Source: Gemmatimonadota bacterium (lineage in GTDB: Bacteria > Gemmatimonadota > Gemmatimonadetes > Gemmatimonadales > Gemmatimonadaceae). From it: DNA of 46,568 bases. Every line of letters begins with the position of its first letter. Positions within the stretch are counted from its first letter, which is position 1. Positions 1 through 8,790 of this stretch are shown one piece after another. The stretch spans positions 1 to 46,568 of the forward strand of contig VGVM01000015.1 of NCBI GenBank assembly GCA_016874035.1, in the 5' to 3' direction. A program made the position numbers and the translations under genes. The notes below the pieces were generated by a model. The model did not search any database, was not told where the DNA came from, and saw nothing but the letters and a program-made list of their open reading frames with translations.

Positions 1-826
1 CGGCGACCACCGCAAGCTCAGTGGCGGGCGCGATGAACCGCGACCGTGTAGTCACGTTCAGCGTCACCGGTCCGCGGGCAAGGGCATCCACGAGTCGCCG
101 GCGCGCATCGGACGAGAGTGCAATGCCCCACGCACGCCGCGCCGTGTCGTGCGGAATGCTCGTGAACTGGATGGACCGCGTGTTGCGTTCAGGTTGCGTG
201 TAGGCGGGCATGGAGTACGCGAGCACGCCAAGCGCGCCGCGTCGCACGACGGCCTCCGTGAACAGCTGGCTCAGTCGGCCATCCGCCATGACGAACTTGC
301 CGCGCAGGTCGAGTGAATCCAGCGCGGCCGCAGTGACCGCGGGCACTCGCACCAGTTGCGCCGTGACGCCGCCTGCCGGCGTCGAGAACGAGTTGGTCGC
401 CAGCATGTTGCGGTTGGTGGCGAACTCGAGGACCGTGCCGCCGTTGAGGCGAACGACCGCGTCCACCGGCTCCCACGCCGGGTTCGCCATCGGGTAGCGT
501 TCCACGCGGTACGTCAGCCGGTCGGTCGGGCGGGCCCTCGATTGCTCGACATAACCGGCCGCATCGAGGCGCTGCACGACGTGCGCGATGCTCGAGTCGA
601 AGCCGGGATTCCCCGGCCATCGCACAAAGCGATCCATGTACGCAACGGTTTCCTTCGCGCGGTCCCCCGAAAGCACGCCGCGGACCGCCTTGAAGATCGG
701 TTCAGCGGCGGTAGATGCCGCCGAGGCGGGTTGGGCTGCGGCCGCACGGGGTGCCTGCGCGTCGGATGTTGCCGGAACCGCCAGCGCCACGGCCGCGAAG
801 AGCGCGGCGGTTTGGAACATTCGCAT
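1..826 (-). CDS. secreted M28-type peptidase with PA domain, N-terminal part (runs off window)
   Basis: The reading frame is open from an ATG at 826 (a second ATG lies at 820) to the window edge, giving about 275 residues. The start MRMFQTAALFAAVALAVPATSDAQ is an obvious signal peptide ending at an A-x-A-like site. It is followed by an Ala/Pro linker, a helical segment (AVRGVLSGDRAKETVAYMDR...) and a beta-rich region containing LRGKFVMADG and RRGALGVLAY, which look like a protease-associated (PA) domain. This layout is common in secreted M28 zinc aminopeptidase-like proteins. The metal-binding catalytic domain would lie beyond position 1, so the peptidase call rests on the N-terminal layout alone. 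The start codon directly abuts the stop of the preceding gene (827-829), so the two are probably co-translated. Confidence 0.6.
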   Translation of the reverse strand, partial: MRMFQTAALFAAVALAVPATSDAQAPRAAAAQPASAASTAAEPIFKAVRGVLSGDRAKETVAYMDRFVRWPGNPGFDSSIAHVVQRLDAAGYVEQSRARPTDRLTYRVERYPMANPAWEPVDAVVRLNGGTVLEFATNRNMLATNSFSTPAGGVTAQLVRVPAVTAAALDSLDLRGKFVMADGRLSQLFTEAVVRRGALGVLAYSMPAYTQPERNTRSIQFTSIPHDTARRAWGIALSSDARRRLVDALARGPVTLNVTTRSRFIAPATELAVVA

Positions 827-1345
827 CTATATGATCCGTGGGTCGTAGATGAGCACGGCCGTTGAACGGCGCGAGATCCGCCCGTTGCGGTAGTCAAACG
901 GAATGGTGATCGAGCGACCGGCTGCGGTGCCGTTCAGGATGCGGAGCCCATCGCCCCCGCGCTTGGGGTCCGGCACGAATCGCACCGACTGCCCGTCGCG
1001 CACCCACGCGCCAAACACCACCATGCGCTGGATCGGCTCGGTCGAGGTGCGCTGACCCTTGGCCGCCAAGGTCTGCCGGTAGCGGAGGGCCGCGCGGAAC
1101 TCGCCGTTCTTGTTCAGCGTCAGCACGAGCTCATTGAACTCGATGAGGTACTGCGTGCCCTGGTCATCCGTGGCGAGGTCGGCGACGGGGAGGCGCTTGC
1201 CGTCGAGCCGCGACGAAACAAACGAACCGGTGACAAGCCCGGTGTCGGCGGCGGGGCGGGGGGCTGGACGGGCGGCCGGCTGGGCCGCGGCCGGGGCCGC
1301 GACAATAAAGGCCAAGGCAAACATCAGGAGTCGGCGGCCATGCAT
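827..1345 (-). CDS. secreted protein of unknown function
   Basis: This 172-residue protein starts with a clear signal peptide (MHGRRLLMFALAFIVAAPAAAQ) followed by a Pro/Ala linker. The mature part is about 140 residues of mostly beta character: TGSFVSSRLDGKRLPV, YLIEFNELVLTLNKNGEFRAALRY, then MVVFGAWVRDGQSVRFVPDP and TAVLIYDP. This could be a small lipocalin-like or beta-sandwich fold, but I recognise no family. It is the first gene of a minus-strand unit with the peptidase gene that starts at 826. A TATCTT hexamer at 1353-1358 lies seven bases upstream of the ATG with no Shine-Dalgarno sequence between, so the mRNA may be leaderless. The gene is divergent from the catabolic operon that starts at 1459. 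Confidence 0.75.
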   Translation of the reverse strand: MHGRRLLMFALAFIVAAPAAAQPAARPAPRPAADTGLVTGSFVSSRLDGKRLPVADLATDDQGTQYLIEFNELVLTLNKNGEFRAALRYRQTLAAKGQRTSTEPIQRMVVFGAWVRDGQSVRFVPDPKRGGDGLRILNGTAAGRSITIPFDYRNGRISRRSTAVLIYDPRII

Positions 1346-1400
1346 GCATCGGAAGATATCCGCGTGCCGGCCGGGGGTGCCGCCGCACCCGGACAGGGAA

Positions 1401-1418
1401 TACTTGATATTTGAAGTA
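1401..1418. promoter_or_regulatory. candidate MarR operator (imperfect 18-bp palindrome)
   Basis: TACTTGATATTTGAAGTA is an inverted repeat with perfect outer arms (TACTT/AAGTA) and 14 of 18 positions symmetric. It lies in an AT-rich patch of a GC-rich region and overlaps the -35 hexamer of the operon promoter. Size, symmetry and position fit a MarR-family repressor site, and a MarR gene lies inside the operon. Binding is inferred. Confidence 0.45.
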
Positions 1419-1432
1419 ATCTTTCGTATCGT
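1404..1432 (+). promoter_or_regulatory. sigma-70-type promoter of the catabolic operon
   Basis: The sequence is TTGATA (1404-1409), a 17-bp spacer, then TATCGT (1427-1432). Transcription would begin near 1440, leaving a leader of about 20 bases with a G-rich Shine-Dalgarno-like run (1450-1454) just before the ATG at 1459. It is the only good promoter I see ahead of the ten-gene run. Confidence 0.5.
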
Positions 1433-1458
1433 CAGGGACCTGCGGAAACGGGGGTTGG

Positions 1459-3828
1459 ATGCGGACGCTGGTGCTCGGCGGCGGTCCCGGAGGCCTCTAC
1501 GCGGCGCTGTTGCTCAAGCGCCGCGACCCGCGCGCGCAGGTGACCGTGTACGAGCGCAACCGCCCGGACGACACCTTCGGCTGGGGCGTGGTCCTGTCCG
1601 ACCTCACGGTCGCGAACCTCAGGGCCGCCGACCCTGAGAGCGGTGAGGCGATCGGCGCCGCGCTCCACCACTGGGACGACATCGCGGTGCACTTCGGCGG
1701 CCGCGTCATCCGGTCCGGCGGGCACGGGTTCAGCGGGATCGGGCGGCGCGAGATGCTGAGGATGCTGCAGGACCGCTGCCGGGCACTGGGCGTCGAGCTC
1801 GTGTTCGAGCGGGAGCGCAGCGCGGGCGACCTGGAAACGCTGGTCGCCCAGCACGGCGCCGATCTCGTGATCGCGGCCGACGGAATCCACAGCGGCGTGC
1901 GCGAGCGTTTCGCCGAGGTCTTCAAGCCGAATGTTGATGTGCGTCGCTGCCGGTATGTCTGGCTGGGCACGCCGCGCCGGTTCGATGCCTTCACCTTTGC
2001 GTTCGCCGAGACGCCGCATGGCTGGTTCCAGGCGCACGCGTACCAGTTCGATGCCGACACCAGCACGTTCATCGTCGAGACGCCTTGGGAGGTATGGGAG
2101 CGCGCCGGGCTCGGCGCGATGCCCGGGACCGAGGCGATCGCCTACTGCGAGAAGCTCTTTGCGAACGTGCTGGAGGGCGCACCGCTGCGCAGCAATGCGG
2201 CGCACCAGCGCGGGTCCGACCAGTGGGCGCGCTTTCCCCGGATTCGCTGCGAATCGTGGGTGCACGCGCTCGACGCGGCCGGCCGGAAGGTGCCGGTGGT
2301 GCTGCTCGGCGACGCGGCGCACACGGCCCACTTCTCGATCGGTTCGGGGAGCAAGCTTGCGCTGGAGGACGCCATCGCGCTCGATGTCGCATTGGCGCGC
2401 GACGGCGGGCCGACGGACGCGGCGCTGGCGCGCTACCAGGCCGAACGGAGCGTCGAAGTCCTCAAGCTGCAGAATGCGGCCCGCAACTCGACGGAGTGGT
2501 TCGAGCACGTGGACCGGTACGCCCGGCTCGCGCCTCAACAGCTCGCGTATTCGCTGCTTACGCGGTCGCAGCGGATCTCGCACGAGAACCTCCGTGTGCG
2601 CGACGGCGAGTATGTCGGGGCGTTCGAACGCTGGTTCGCGCAGCAGGCCGGCATGCCGATCGCGGCCGATGCGCCCGCACCGCCGACCATCTTCACGCCG
2701 CTGACCGTCCGCGATGTCCGGCTCGCCAACCGCGTCGTGGTGTCGCCGATGGCGCAGTACAGCGCGGGGAACGACGGCGCGCCGACCGACTGGCACTTCG
2801 TGCACCTCGGCGCACGCGCGGCGGGCGGCGCGGGCCTCGTGTTTACGGAGATGACCTGCGTCGCGCCGGACGCACGGATCACGCCCTGGTGTCCGGGCCT
2901 CTGGAACGACGCGCATGCGGACGCGTGGGCGCGAATCGTACGGTTCGTCCACACGCAAACGAGCGCGAAGATCGGGATGCAGCTTGGACACGCGGGCGCG
3001 AAGGGCGCGACGAAGAAGATGTGGGAGGGCATTGACGAGCCGCTGCCATCCGGCGGGTGGCCGTTGATCGCGCCGTCAGCCGCGCAATACCTGCCCGGCG
3101 TGTCGCAGGAAGCGCGCGCGATGACAGCAGCGGACATGGAACGCGTGACTGAGGAGTTCGCGGCGGCGACCCGGCTCGCGGTCCGCGCCGGATTCGACTG
3201 GCTCGAACTCCACTGCGCGCACGGGTACCTGCTCTCGGCGTTCCTCTCGCCGCTGACGAACCGGCGCACGGACGAGTTCGGCGGCGCACTGGAGAATCGG
3301 CTGCGGTTCCCGCTGAAGGTGTTTGCCGCGATGCGCGCGGCATGGCCTGCGGGCCTGCCGATGTCAGTGCGCATCTCGGCGCACGATTGGGCGCCGGGCG
3401 GCAACACGGATGATGACGCGGTCGCGATCGCACGCGCGTTCCGTGAAGCCGGGGCGGACATGATTGACGTGTCGGCGGGGCAAGTGGTGCACGATGAGCG
3501 TCCGGTGTTCGGTCGGATGTGGCAGACGCCGTTCGCGGACCGCGTACGCCAGGAAGCGGGAATCCGCACCATAGCGGTCGGTGCGATCACCGATGCGGAT
3601 CAGGCAACGGGAATCATTGCGTCCGGGCGCGCAGACCTGGTCGCGATCGGACGGCCGCACCTGGTGAACCCGGCGTGGACTCTTACCGAGGCCGCGCGAC
3701 TCGGGTACCACGGCGGTGTCTGGCCTGACCAGTACCTTCCGGGCAAGGCGCAACTGGAGCGATTGATCGCGCGCGAACGCGCGGCGGCGCAGCCGATGGC
3801 GGGGCCGCCAAGGGGAGAGCTGACATGA
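1459..3828 (+). CDS. 2-aminobenzoyl-CoA monooxygenase/reductase-like fusion (bifunctional salicylyl-CoA 5-hydroxylase/oxidoreductase family)
   Basis: This 789-residue protein fuses two flavoenzymes. Residues 1 to about 390 form a class A FAD monooxygenase, with the dinucleotide motif GGGPGG (7-12), a DGIHSGVR motif near 140 and LLGDAAHTAH near 283. From about residue 409 (IFTPLTVRDVRLANR) it is an old-yellow-enzyme reductase with HCAHGYLLSAFLSP near 584 and NRRTDEFGG. This architecture and length match 2-aminobenzoyl-CoA monooxygenase/reductase of Azoarcus evansii, which hydroxylates the CoA-activated ring and then reduces it without oxygenolytic cleavage. Annotation pipelines often call the family salicylyl-CoA 5-hydroxylase/oxidoreductase. 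It heads the operon, and its stop overlaps the next start (ATGA). The aminobenzoyl-CoA substrate is preferred because a CoA ligase and a Rid protein follow and no gentisate dioxygenase is present. Confidence 0.85.
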   Translation: MRTLVLGGGPGGLYAALLLKRRDPRAQVTVYERNRPDDTFGWGVVLSDLTVANLRAADPESGEAIGAALHHWDDIAVHFGGRVIRSGGHGFSGIGRREMLRMLQDRCRALGVELVFERERSAGDLETLVAQHGADLVIAADGIHSGVRERFAEVFKPNVDVRRCRYVWLGTPRRFDAFTFAFAETPHGWFQAHAYQFDADTSTFIVETPWEVWERAGLGAMPGTEAIAYCEKLFANVLEGAPLRSNAAHQRGSDQWARFPRIRCESWVHALDAAGRKVPVVLLGDAAHTAHFSIGSGSKLALEDAIALDVALARDGGPTDAALARYQAERSVEVLKLQNAARNSTEWFEHVDRYARLAPQQLAYSLLTRSQRISHENLRVRDGEYVGAFERWFAQQAGMPIAADAPAPPTIFTPLTVRDVRLANRVVVSPMAQYSAGNDGAPTDWHFVHLGARAAGGAGLVFTEMTCVAPDARITPWCPGLWNDAHADAWARIVRFVHTQTSAKIGMQLGHAGAKGATKKMWEGIDEPLPSGGWPLIAPSAAQYLPGVSQEARAMTAADMERVTEEFAAATRLAVRAGFDWLELHCAHGYLLSAFLSPLTNRRTDEFGGALENRLRFPLKVFAAMRAAWPAGLPMSVRISAHDWAPGGNTDDDAVAIARAFREAGADMIDVSAGQVVHDERPVFGRMWQTPFADRVRQEAGIRTIAVGAITDADQATGIIASGRADLVAIGRPHLVNPAWTLTEAARLGYHGGVWPDQYLPGKAQLERLIARERAAAQPMAGPPRGELT

Positions 3829-4583
3829 CGGCGCGGCACGTACTCGTCACGGGCGCAAATCGCGGGATCGGCGAGGGCATTGCGCGTGCGTTCGCCGCGA
3901 ACGGTGCCTCGGTGTCGCTGCTGGTGCGCGATGCGGCGCGCGGCGAGGCCGTCGCGGCCGGCATGCCCGGTCGCCACGGCGTCGTGGTTGCCGATGTCAC
4001 CGATGCGGCCGCCGTAGGCCGCGCGGTTGCTGCCGCAGTTGCCGCTCGTGGTCCGGTTGACGTCCTGGTGAACAATGCGGGGAGCGCCGACTCGGCGCCG
4101 TTCCTCAAGACGTCGCCGGAACGATTTGCCAAGTTGTTTGCCGAACACCTGCTCGGCGCGGTTCATACGGCGCAGGCCGTCCTGCCGGGCATGGTGCAGC
4201 GGCGTGCGGGGTGCATCGTGAACGTGGCGAGTACGGCGGGCCTCGATGGAGCGGCCTACGTGAGCGCCTATGTGTCGGCAAAGCACGCGCTGGTTGGCCT
4301 CACGCGCGCGCTCGCGGTGGAGTTCGGGGAAACGGGAGTGACGGTGCATGCGGTTTGTCCGGGGTACGTGGACACGGAACTCGTGCGCGCGGCGGTGGAG
4401 CGCGTCGCGGCGAAAACCGCGCGTAGCGTTGCGGAGTCACTCATAAGCTTCCTGGCCAGCGCGAAGCAGTCGCGGCTGCTCAGCGTGCACGAGGTTGCGG
4501 CAGCCGTTGTCGAGCTGGCTTCGGATGCGCGTCGCGCGCCGAACGGGCAGGTCGTCCGGCTGGACGGGAGCGAGCGCCGATGA
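3825..4583 (+). CDS. SDR family NAD(P)-dependent oxidoreductase
   Basis: This 252-residue classical short-chain dehydrogenase has the cofactor motif TGANRGIG (residues 6-13), NNAG near 83 and the catalytic Ser, Tyr and Lys in NVASTAGLDGAAYVSAYVSAK (YVSAK is the YxxxK pair). Family length is normal. Within this operon it most likely oxidises a 3-hydroxyacyl-CoA or alicyclic hydroxyl intermediate formed after the ring has been reduced and hydrated. It overlaps the upstream and downstream genes by ATGA junctions, so it is translated in step with them. The substrate cannot be read from the sequence. Confidence 0.85.
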   Translation: MTARHVLVTGANRGIGEGIARAFAANGASVSLLVRDAARGEAVAAGMPGRHGVVVADVTDAAAVGRAVAAAVAARGPVDVLVNNAGSADSAPFLKTSPERFAKLFAEHLLGAVHTAQAVLPGMVQRRAGCIVNVASTAGLDGAAYVSAYVSAKHALVGLTRALAVEFGETGVTVHAVCPGYVDTELVRAAVERVAAKTARSVAESLISFLASAKQSRLLSVHEVAAAVVELASDARRAPNGQVVRLDGSERR

Positions 4584-5086
4584 CCAGCCGCACGGCAGCG
4601 CCTCGCCAGGTACGTCGCCCGTCGCGATCGCAAGCGGCCGGGCGCGACCATCTCTCGCTCCGTGTCTGGCTGCGCCTGTTCAGCTGCTCCACGCTGGTGG
4701 CCGCGCGTGTGTCGAGCGCACTCAAGCGGGAGTTCGGTTCATCGCTCGCGCGGTTCGACGTACTCTCCCAGTTATACCGCGAGCCGGAGGGGCTCCGGAT
4801 GGGCGAACTGTCCACGCGAACGCTGACCACGGGCGGCAATATCACGTGGCTGGTCGGCGCGCTGGAGCAGGATGGGTACGTGACGCGCTCGACCGCGAGC
4901 GAGGACCGCCGGGCATCTCGCGTGTCGCTCACCGCCGCCGGGCGCAGGCACTTTGCGTTGATGGCGCAGGCGCACGAACGATGGATCGTTGAGATGTTCT
5001 CCGCGCTGAGCGCCGCTGAGCAACGCGCGATGTACGAAGCGCTGGGTACGGCAAAGCAGGGCATGACTTCTGCGAGGATTCCGTGA
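4580..5086 (+). CDS. MarR family transcriptional regulator
   Basis: This 168-residue protein has a winged-helix core: the recognition helix region [20 protein letters not shown] is followed by the wing [24 protein letters not shown], typical of MarR. The basic N-terminal 30 residues are an extension. MarR proteins inside aryl-CoA catabolic operons (for example BadR and CouR types) are usually repressors released by an aryl-CoA intermediate. An autoregulatory loop here is inferred, with the palindrome at 1401-1418 as the proposed site. It overlaps both neighbours. Confidence 0.9.
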   Translation: MTSRTAAPRQVRRPSRSQAAGRDHLSLRVWLRLFSCSTLVAARVSSALKREFGSSLARFDVLSQLYREPEGLRMGELSTRTLTTGGNITWLVGALEQDGYVTRSTASEDRRASRVSLTAAGRRHFALMAQAHERWIVEMFSALSAAEQRAMYEALGTAKQGMTSARIP

Positions 5087-5934
5087 TGACCGCTGCTGAT
5101 CCGATGTCCGCGATGCGTCGCCCGATGGCCGGGTACACGGCGAACCATTTCCGGTGGGAAACCGCCGCCGATGGCCGCGTGGGCGTCGTGACGCTCTCGC
5201 GCCCCGAGCGCAAGAATCCGCTCACGTTCGAGTCATACGCGGAGCTGCGCGACCTCTTCCGGGACCTCCCCTACGCATCCGACCTCCGCGCGGTCGTCAT
5301 CACCGGGGACGGCGGCAACTTCTGCTCCGGCGGTGATGTCCATGAGATCATCGCGCCGCTGACCAAGATGGCGACGCCGGAACTCCTGGCGTTCACGCGC
5401 ATGACGGGCGATGTCGTGAAGGCGATGCGCGCGTGCCCGCAGCCGATCATCGCAGCCGTGGACGGCGTGTGCGCGGGGGCGGGCGCGATGCTCGCGCTCG
5501 CGTCGGACATGCGGATCGGCACACCAGATGCGCGCACCGCGTTCCTGTTCTCACGGGTCGGACTCGCCGGGTGCGACATGGGGGCCTGCGCGCTCCTGCC
5601 GCGCGTGATCGGGCAGGGTCGGGCGGCAGAGCTACTGTTCACCGGACGGGCGATGAGCGCCGACGAGGGTGAGCGCTGGGGTTTCTTCAACGCAGTCGTG
5701 CCGCGCGACGGGCTGAAGGCCGAAGCGCTGAAGCGGGCGTCCGAGCTGGCAGCGGGGCCGGGCTTTGCACACGGCATGACAAAGACGATGCTGCAGCAGG
5801 AGTGGAGCGTGTCCGTGGAGCAGGCGATCGAGATGGAGGCGCAGGCGCAAGCGCTGTGCATGCAGACCGGAGACTTTCGGCGCGCGTATGAGGCGTTTGC
5901 CGCAAAAGCGACGCCCGTGTTCCAGGGAAACTGA
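5083..5934 (+). CDS. crotonase-family protein lacking the hydratase glutamates
   Basis: This 283-residue protein (GTG start at 5083, or ATG at 5086, both overlapping the MarR stop) has the crotonase fold: [17 protein letters not shown], an oxyanion-hole stretch [12 protein letters not shown] and [22 protein letters not shown]. In true enoyl-CoA hydratases two glutamates follow in GGGCELA and PE-type motifs. Here the aligned segments read GAGAMLALA and [14 protein letters not shown], without either glutamate but with an aspartate. It is therefore unlikely to be a simple hydratase. Ring hydrolysis, isomerisation or C-C cleavage of an alicyclic beta-oxo-acyl-CoA are plausible alternatives. The operon context supports a ring-processing step. 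Confidence 0.8.
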   Translation: MMTAADPMSAMRRPMAGYTANHFRWETAADGRVGVVTLSRPERKNPLTFESYAELRDLFRDLPYASDLRAVVITGDGGNFCSGGDVHEIIAPLTKMATPELLAFTRMTGDVVKAMRACPQPIIAAVDGVCAGAGAMLALASDMRIGTPDARTAFLFSRVGLAGCDMGACALLPRVIGQGRAAELLFTGRAMSADEGERWGFFNAVVPRDGLKAEALKRASELAAGPGFAHGMTKTMLQQEWSVSVEQAIEMEAQAQALCMQTGDFRRAYEAFAAKATPVFQGN

Positions 5935-5936
5935 TC

Positions 5937-7142
5937 GTGGCAAATAAGCACCTGGACTGGCCGTTCCTCGAAGACTCGCACCGCACGCTCGGTGCGGCGG
6001 TGACGGCTTGGCTGCGGGGACTCCCCCCGGCAGCGGCCGCCGCGGGAGTGTCGCCGGCCGACCCAACGAGCGCCGACGCGGCGTGTCGCTCATGGGTGCG
6101 CCAACTCGGCGCTGCGGGGTTCCTGCGGTCCGCGGTGCCGGCCCCATGGGGTGGGGCCCACGCGCGCATCGAGTCACGTGCGCTGTGCGTGCTCCGCGAG
6201 GCCCTCGCCGAGCACGACGCGCTGGCTGATTTCGCGTTCGCGATGCAGGGGCTTGGCTCCGGTGCGATCGCGCTCGAGGGGAACGAGGATCAGCGGCGAC
6301 ACTGGCTGCCCAAGGTCGCCGACGGCAGCGCCATCGCGGCGTTCGCGCTTTCGGAACCGGCGTGCGGGTCGGATGCCGCGGCGCTAACCGCGACCGGCGT
6401 ACGGGATGGCGATGGTTGGCGGCTCGACGGCGAGAAGACCTGGATCTCGAACGGCGGCATCGCCGACTTCTACTGCGTGTTCGTTCGCACCGAACCCGAT
6501 GCACGGCCGGCCAAGGGGATTACCGCGTTCCTCGTGCCGGCCGACGCAAAGGGACTCATGGTGCACGAGCGAATCGGCGTGATGTCGCCGCACCCGCTGG
6601 CGACGATCCGGCTCAACGGCTGCCGGCTGCCCGATGCCGCGCGGATCGGCGCGCCCGGGACGGGGTTCGCGTTGGCGATGCGGACGCTCGACATCTTCCG
6701 TGTGTCAGTGGCTGCTGCGGCGACGGGTTTTGCCCGGCGCGCGCTGGCCGACACGCTACGGCATGCGCAGGATCGCGCGATGTTCGGCGCGACGCTGGCC
6801 GCGCAGCCGCTCGCGCAGGCCATCCTGGGCGACATGGCGACGGACGTGGATGCGGCCGCCCTGCTGACCTACCGCGCCGCGTGGGAGCGAGACACCAGCG
6901 ATGCGCGCGTGACCAAGTCGGCCGCGATGGCGAAGCTCGGCGCAACGGAGATCGCCCAGCGCGTGATTGACATGGCCGTGCAGCTGCATGGGGCGCGCGG
7001 CGTGGTCTATGGCAGTGTCGTTGAACGACTGTACCGCGATATCCGCGCGCTGAGGATCTACGAAGGCGCGACCGAGGTGCAGCGGATGCTGGTCGGGCGC
7101 GAGGCGGTGGCGGAGCTTCGCACCGAGCCGAAGGAATCGTGA
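5937..7142 (+). CDS. acyl-CoA dehydrogenase
   Basis: This 401-residue flavoprotein has the family signatures ALSEPACGSDAAAL, EKTWISNGG and, near the C terminus, IYEGATEVQRMLVGRE, in which the YEG tripeptide usually carries the catalytic base. Length is typical of short/medium-chain enzymes. It would introduce a double bond into a CoA thioester during the beta-oxidation-like part of the pathway, passing electrons to ETF (not encoded here). The start is GTG two bases after the previous stop; a four-base gap follows before the ligase gene. Confidence 0.88.
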   Translation: MANKHLDWPFLEDSHRTLGAAVTAWLRGLPPAAAAAGVSPADPTSADAACRSWVRQLGAAGFLRSAVPAPWGGAHARIESRALCVLREALAEHDALADFAFAMQGLGSGAIALEGNEDQRRHWLPKVADGSAIAAFALSEPACGSDAAALTATGVRDGDGWRLDGEKTWISNGGIADFYCVFVRTEPDARPAKGITAFLVPADAKGLMVHERIGVMSPHPLATIRLNGCRLPDAARIGAPGTGFALAMRTLDIFRVSVAAAATGFARRALADTLRHAQDRAMFGATLAAQPLAQAILGDMATDVDAAALLTYRAAWERDTSDARVTKSAAMAKLGATEIAQRVIDMAVQLHGARGVVYGSVVERLYRDIRALRIYEGATEVQRMLVGREAVAELRTEPKES

Positions 7143-7146
7143 CGCC

Positions 7147-8790
7147 ATGAGCACGACCATGCACGCCACAGGGCATCGCGACGGGTGGGCCCGGGCACAG
7201 TTGCCCCCGGTGGCCGAGTGGCCGGTCATGCCGCTCACCGGCGTGTACGCCGCGCCGGCGCGCCAGAACGCCGCGGTCGCGCTGTTGGACCATATGATCG
7301 CCAGTGGGCGAGGCAACGCGGTCGCGCTTGTCACGCAGCGTGGCGATGGGGCGTGGGTGGAGACGCGGTACGCCGAGTTGCAGCGGCAGGTGGACGCGAT
7401 CGCCCACGTGCTGGTGAACGACATGGGGCTCGTGAGCGGGAACCGCGTGTTGTTGCGTGGCTTCAACGGGACATGGCTGGCTGCCGCGTGGTTGGCAACG
7501 CTGAAAGCCGGCATGGTCGCGGTGACCACGATGCCGCTGCTCCGCGCCGGCGAGCTGCGGGTGATCATCGAGCGCGCGTCGTGCAACGGCGCTCTTTGTG
7601 ACGTGCGGCTGGCTACGGAACTTCAGGCGGCCGCGGCAGGCACGCCCGTGGCCGATGCGCTCATGTTGTGGGGCAACGGTGACGGCCTCGAGGCCGCCAT
7701 GGCGAAGCACGCCGCGCCGTTCCCCGCGTGCGACACCGCGAGCGACGACGTCGCGCTGATTGCGTTCACGTCGGGCACCACTGGCGTGCCCAAGGGTTGC
7801 ATGCACTTCCATCGGGATGTCATGGCCATGTGCCACGGCTTCTCCGTCCAGGTGCTCGACCTGCGCGCGGACGACCGCTGCATTGGCACGCCGCCGCTGG
7901 CGTTCACCTTCGGGCTCGGCGGGCTTATCTGTTTTCCGTTCGCGGTCGGCGCGAGCACGGTGCTGTTGGAACGCGTGACGCCGGAATCATTGCTTGAAGC
8001 GATCGCCGCCACGCGGGCGACCGTGACGTTCACTGCGCCGACGTTTTATCGGCAGATGGGCCTGGCGATCCGGAACGCGCCGGGCCGGTTCGAAACCGGA
8101 TCGCTGCGTGAGAGCGTGTCCGCCGGCGAGGCGCTGCCCGACGTGACTCGGACGCTCTGGCGCGAAACCACGGGCATCGAGATGCTCGATGGCATCGGCG
8201 CGACGGAACTGATCCACATCTTCATTGCGGCTCGTGGCGCGGACGTGCGCCAAGGGGCGATCGGTCGCGCGGTGCCGGGCTACGAGATTGCCGTGCTCGA
8301 TGACGCGCTTGAACGCTTGCCGGTTGGGGAGATCGGCCGGCTTGCGGTGCGAGGGCCGACGGGCTGCCGGTACCTCAATGACGCTCGCCAACGCGGCTAC
8401 GTGCAGGGCGGCTGGAACCTCACCGGCGATGCCTGCTCCATGGACGCAGACGGCTACGTCTTCTTCAAGGCGCGCACCGATGACCTGATCGTCTCGGCCG
8501 GCTACAACATCGGCGCTCCGGAGGTCGAGGCCGCCGTGATGATGCATGCGGCCGTGGCGGAGTGCGCGGTTGTGGGGGTACCGGATGACGACCGCGGACA
8601 GGCGGTCAAGGCGTTCGTCGTGCTCAAGCCCGGGCGAACGGCGAGCGACACGCTCGCGAAGGAAATCCAGGACCACGTGAAGGCGACGATCGCGCCGTAC
8701 AAGTATCCGCGACACGTCGCATTTGTTGATGCGCTGCCGAAGACCGACACCGGCAAGCTGCAGCGCTTCCGACTCAAGGAGGGCAAGTGA
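7147..8790 (+). CDS. aryl-CoA ligase, 2-aminobenzoate/benzoate-CoA ligase type
   Basis: This 547-residue ANL-superfamily enzyme has the P-loop FTSGTTGVPKGCMHFHRDV (residues about 203-221), MLDGIGATELIH as motif A5, NLTGDACSMDADGY as A7, and the C-terminal catalytic lysine in KTDTGKLQRFRLKEGK. The sequence after the P-loop (MHFHRDVMAMCHGF) is characteristic of the benzoate and 2-aminobenzoate CoA ligase branch rather than fatty-acyl ligases. It would activate the aromatic acid with ATP and CoA and so supply the fused monooxygenase/reductase at 1459. It overlaps the Rid-family gene. Confidence 0.85.
   Translation: MSTTMHATGHRDGWARAQLPPVAEWPVMPLTGVYAAPARQNAAVALLDHMIASGRGNAVALVTQRGDGAWVETRYAELQRQVDAIAHVLVNDMGLVSGNRVLLRGFNGTWLAAAWLATLKAGMVAVTTMPLLRAGELRVIIERASCNGALCDVRLATELQAAAAGTPVADALMLWGNGDGLEAAMAKHAAPFPACDTASDDVALIAFTSGTTGVPKGCMHFHRDVMAMCHGFSVQVLDLRADDRCIGTPPLAFTFGLGGLICFPFAVGASTVLLERVTPESLLEAIAATRATVTFTAPTFYRQMGLAIRNAPGRFETGSLRESVSAGEALPDVTRTLWRETTGIEMLDGIGATELIHIFIAARGADVRQGAIGRAVPGYEIAVLDDALERLPVGEIGRLAVRGPTGCRYLNDARQRGYVQGGWNLTGDACSMDADGYVFFKARTDDLIVSAGYNIGAPEVEAAVMMHAAVAECAVVGVPDDDRGQAVKAFVVLKPGRTASDTLAKEIQDHVKATIAPYKYPRHVAFVDALPKTDTGKLQRFRLKEGK

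Noticed and set aside
1432-2991. 519-codon minus-strand frame opposite the fused flavoenzyme
   Set aside because: Composition is that of a GC-rich antisense shadow and the plus-strand enzyme is complete.
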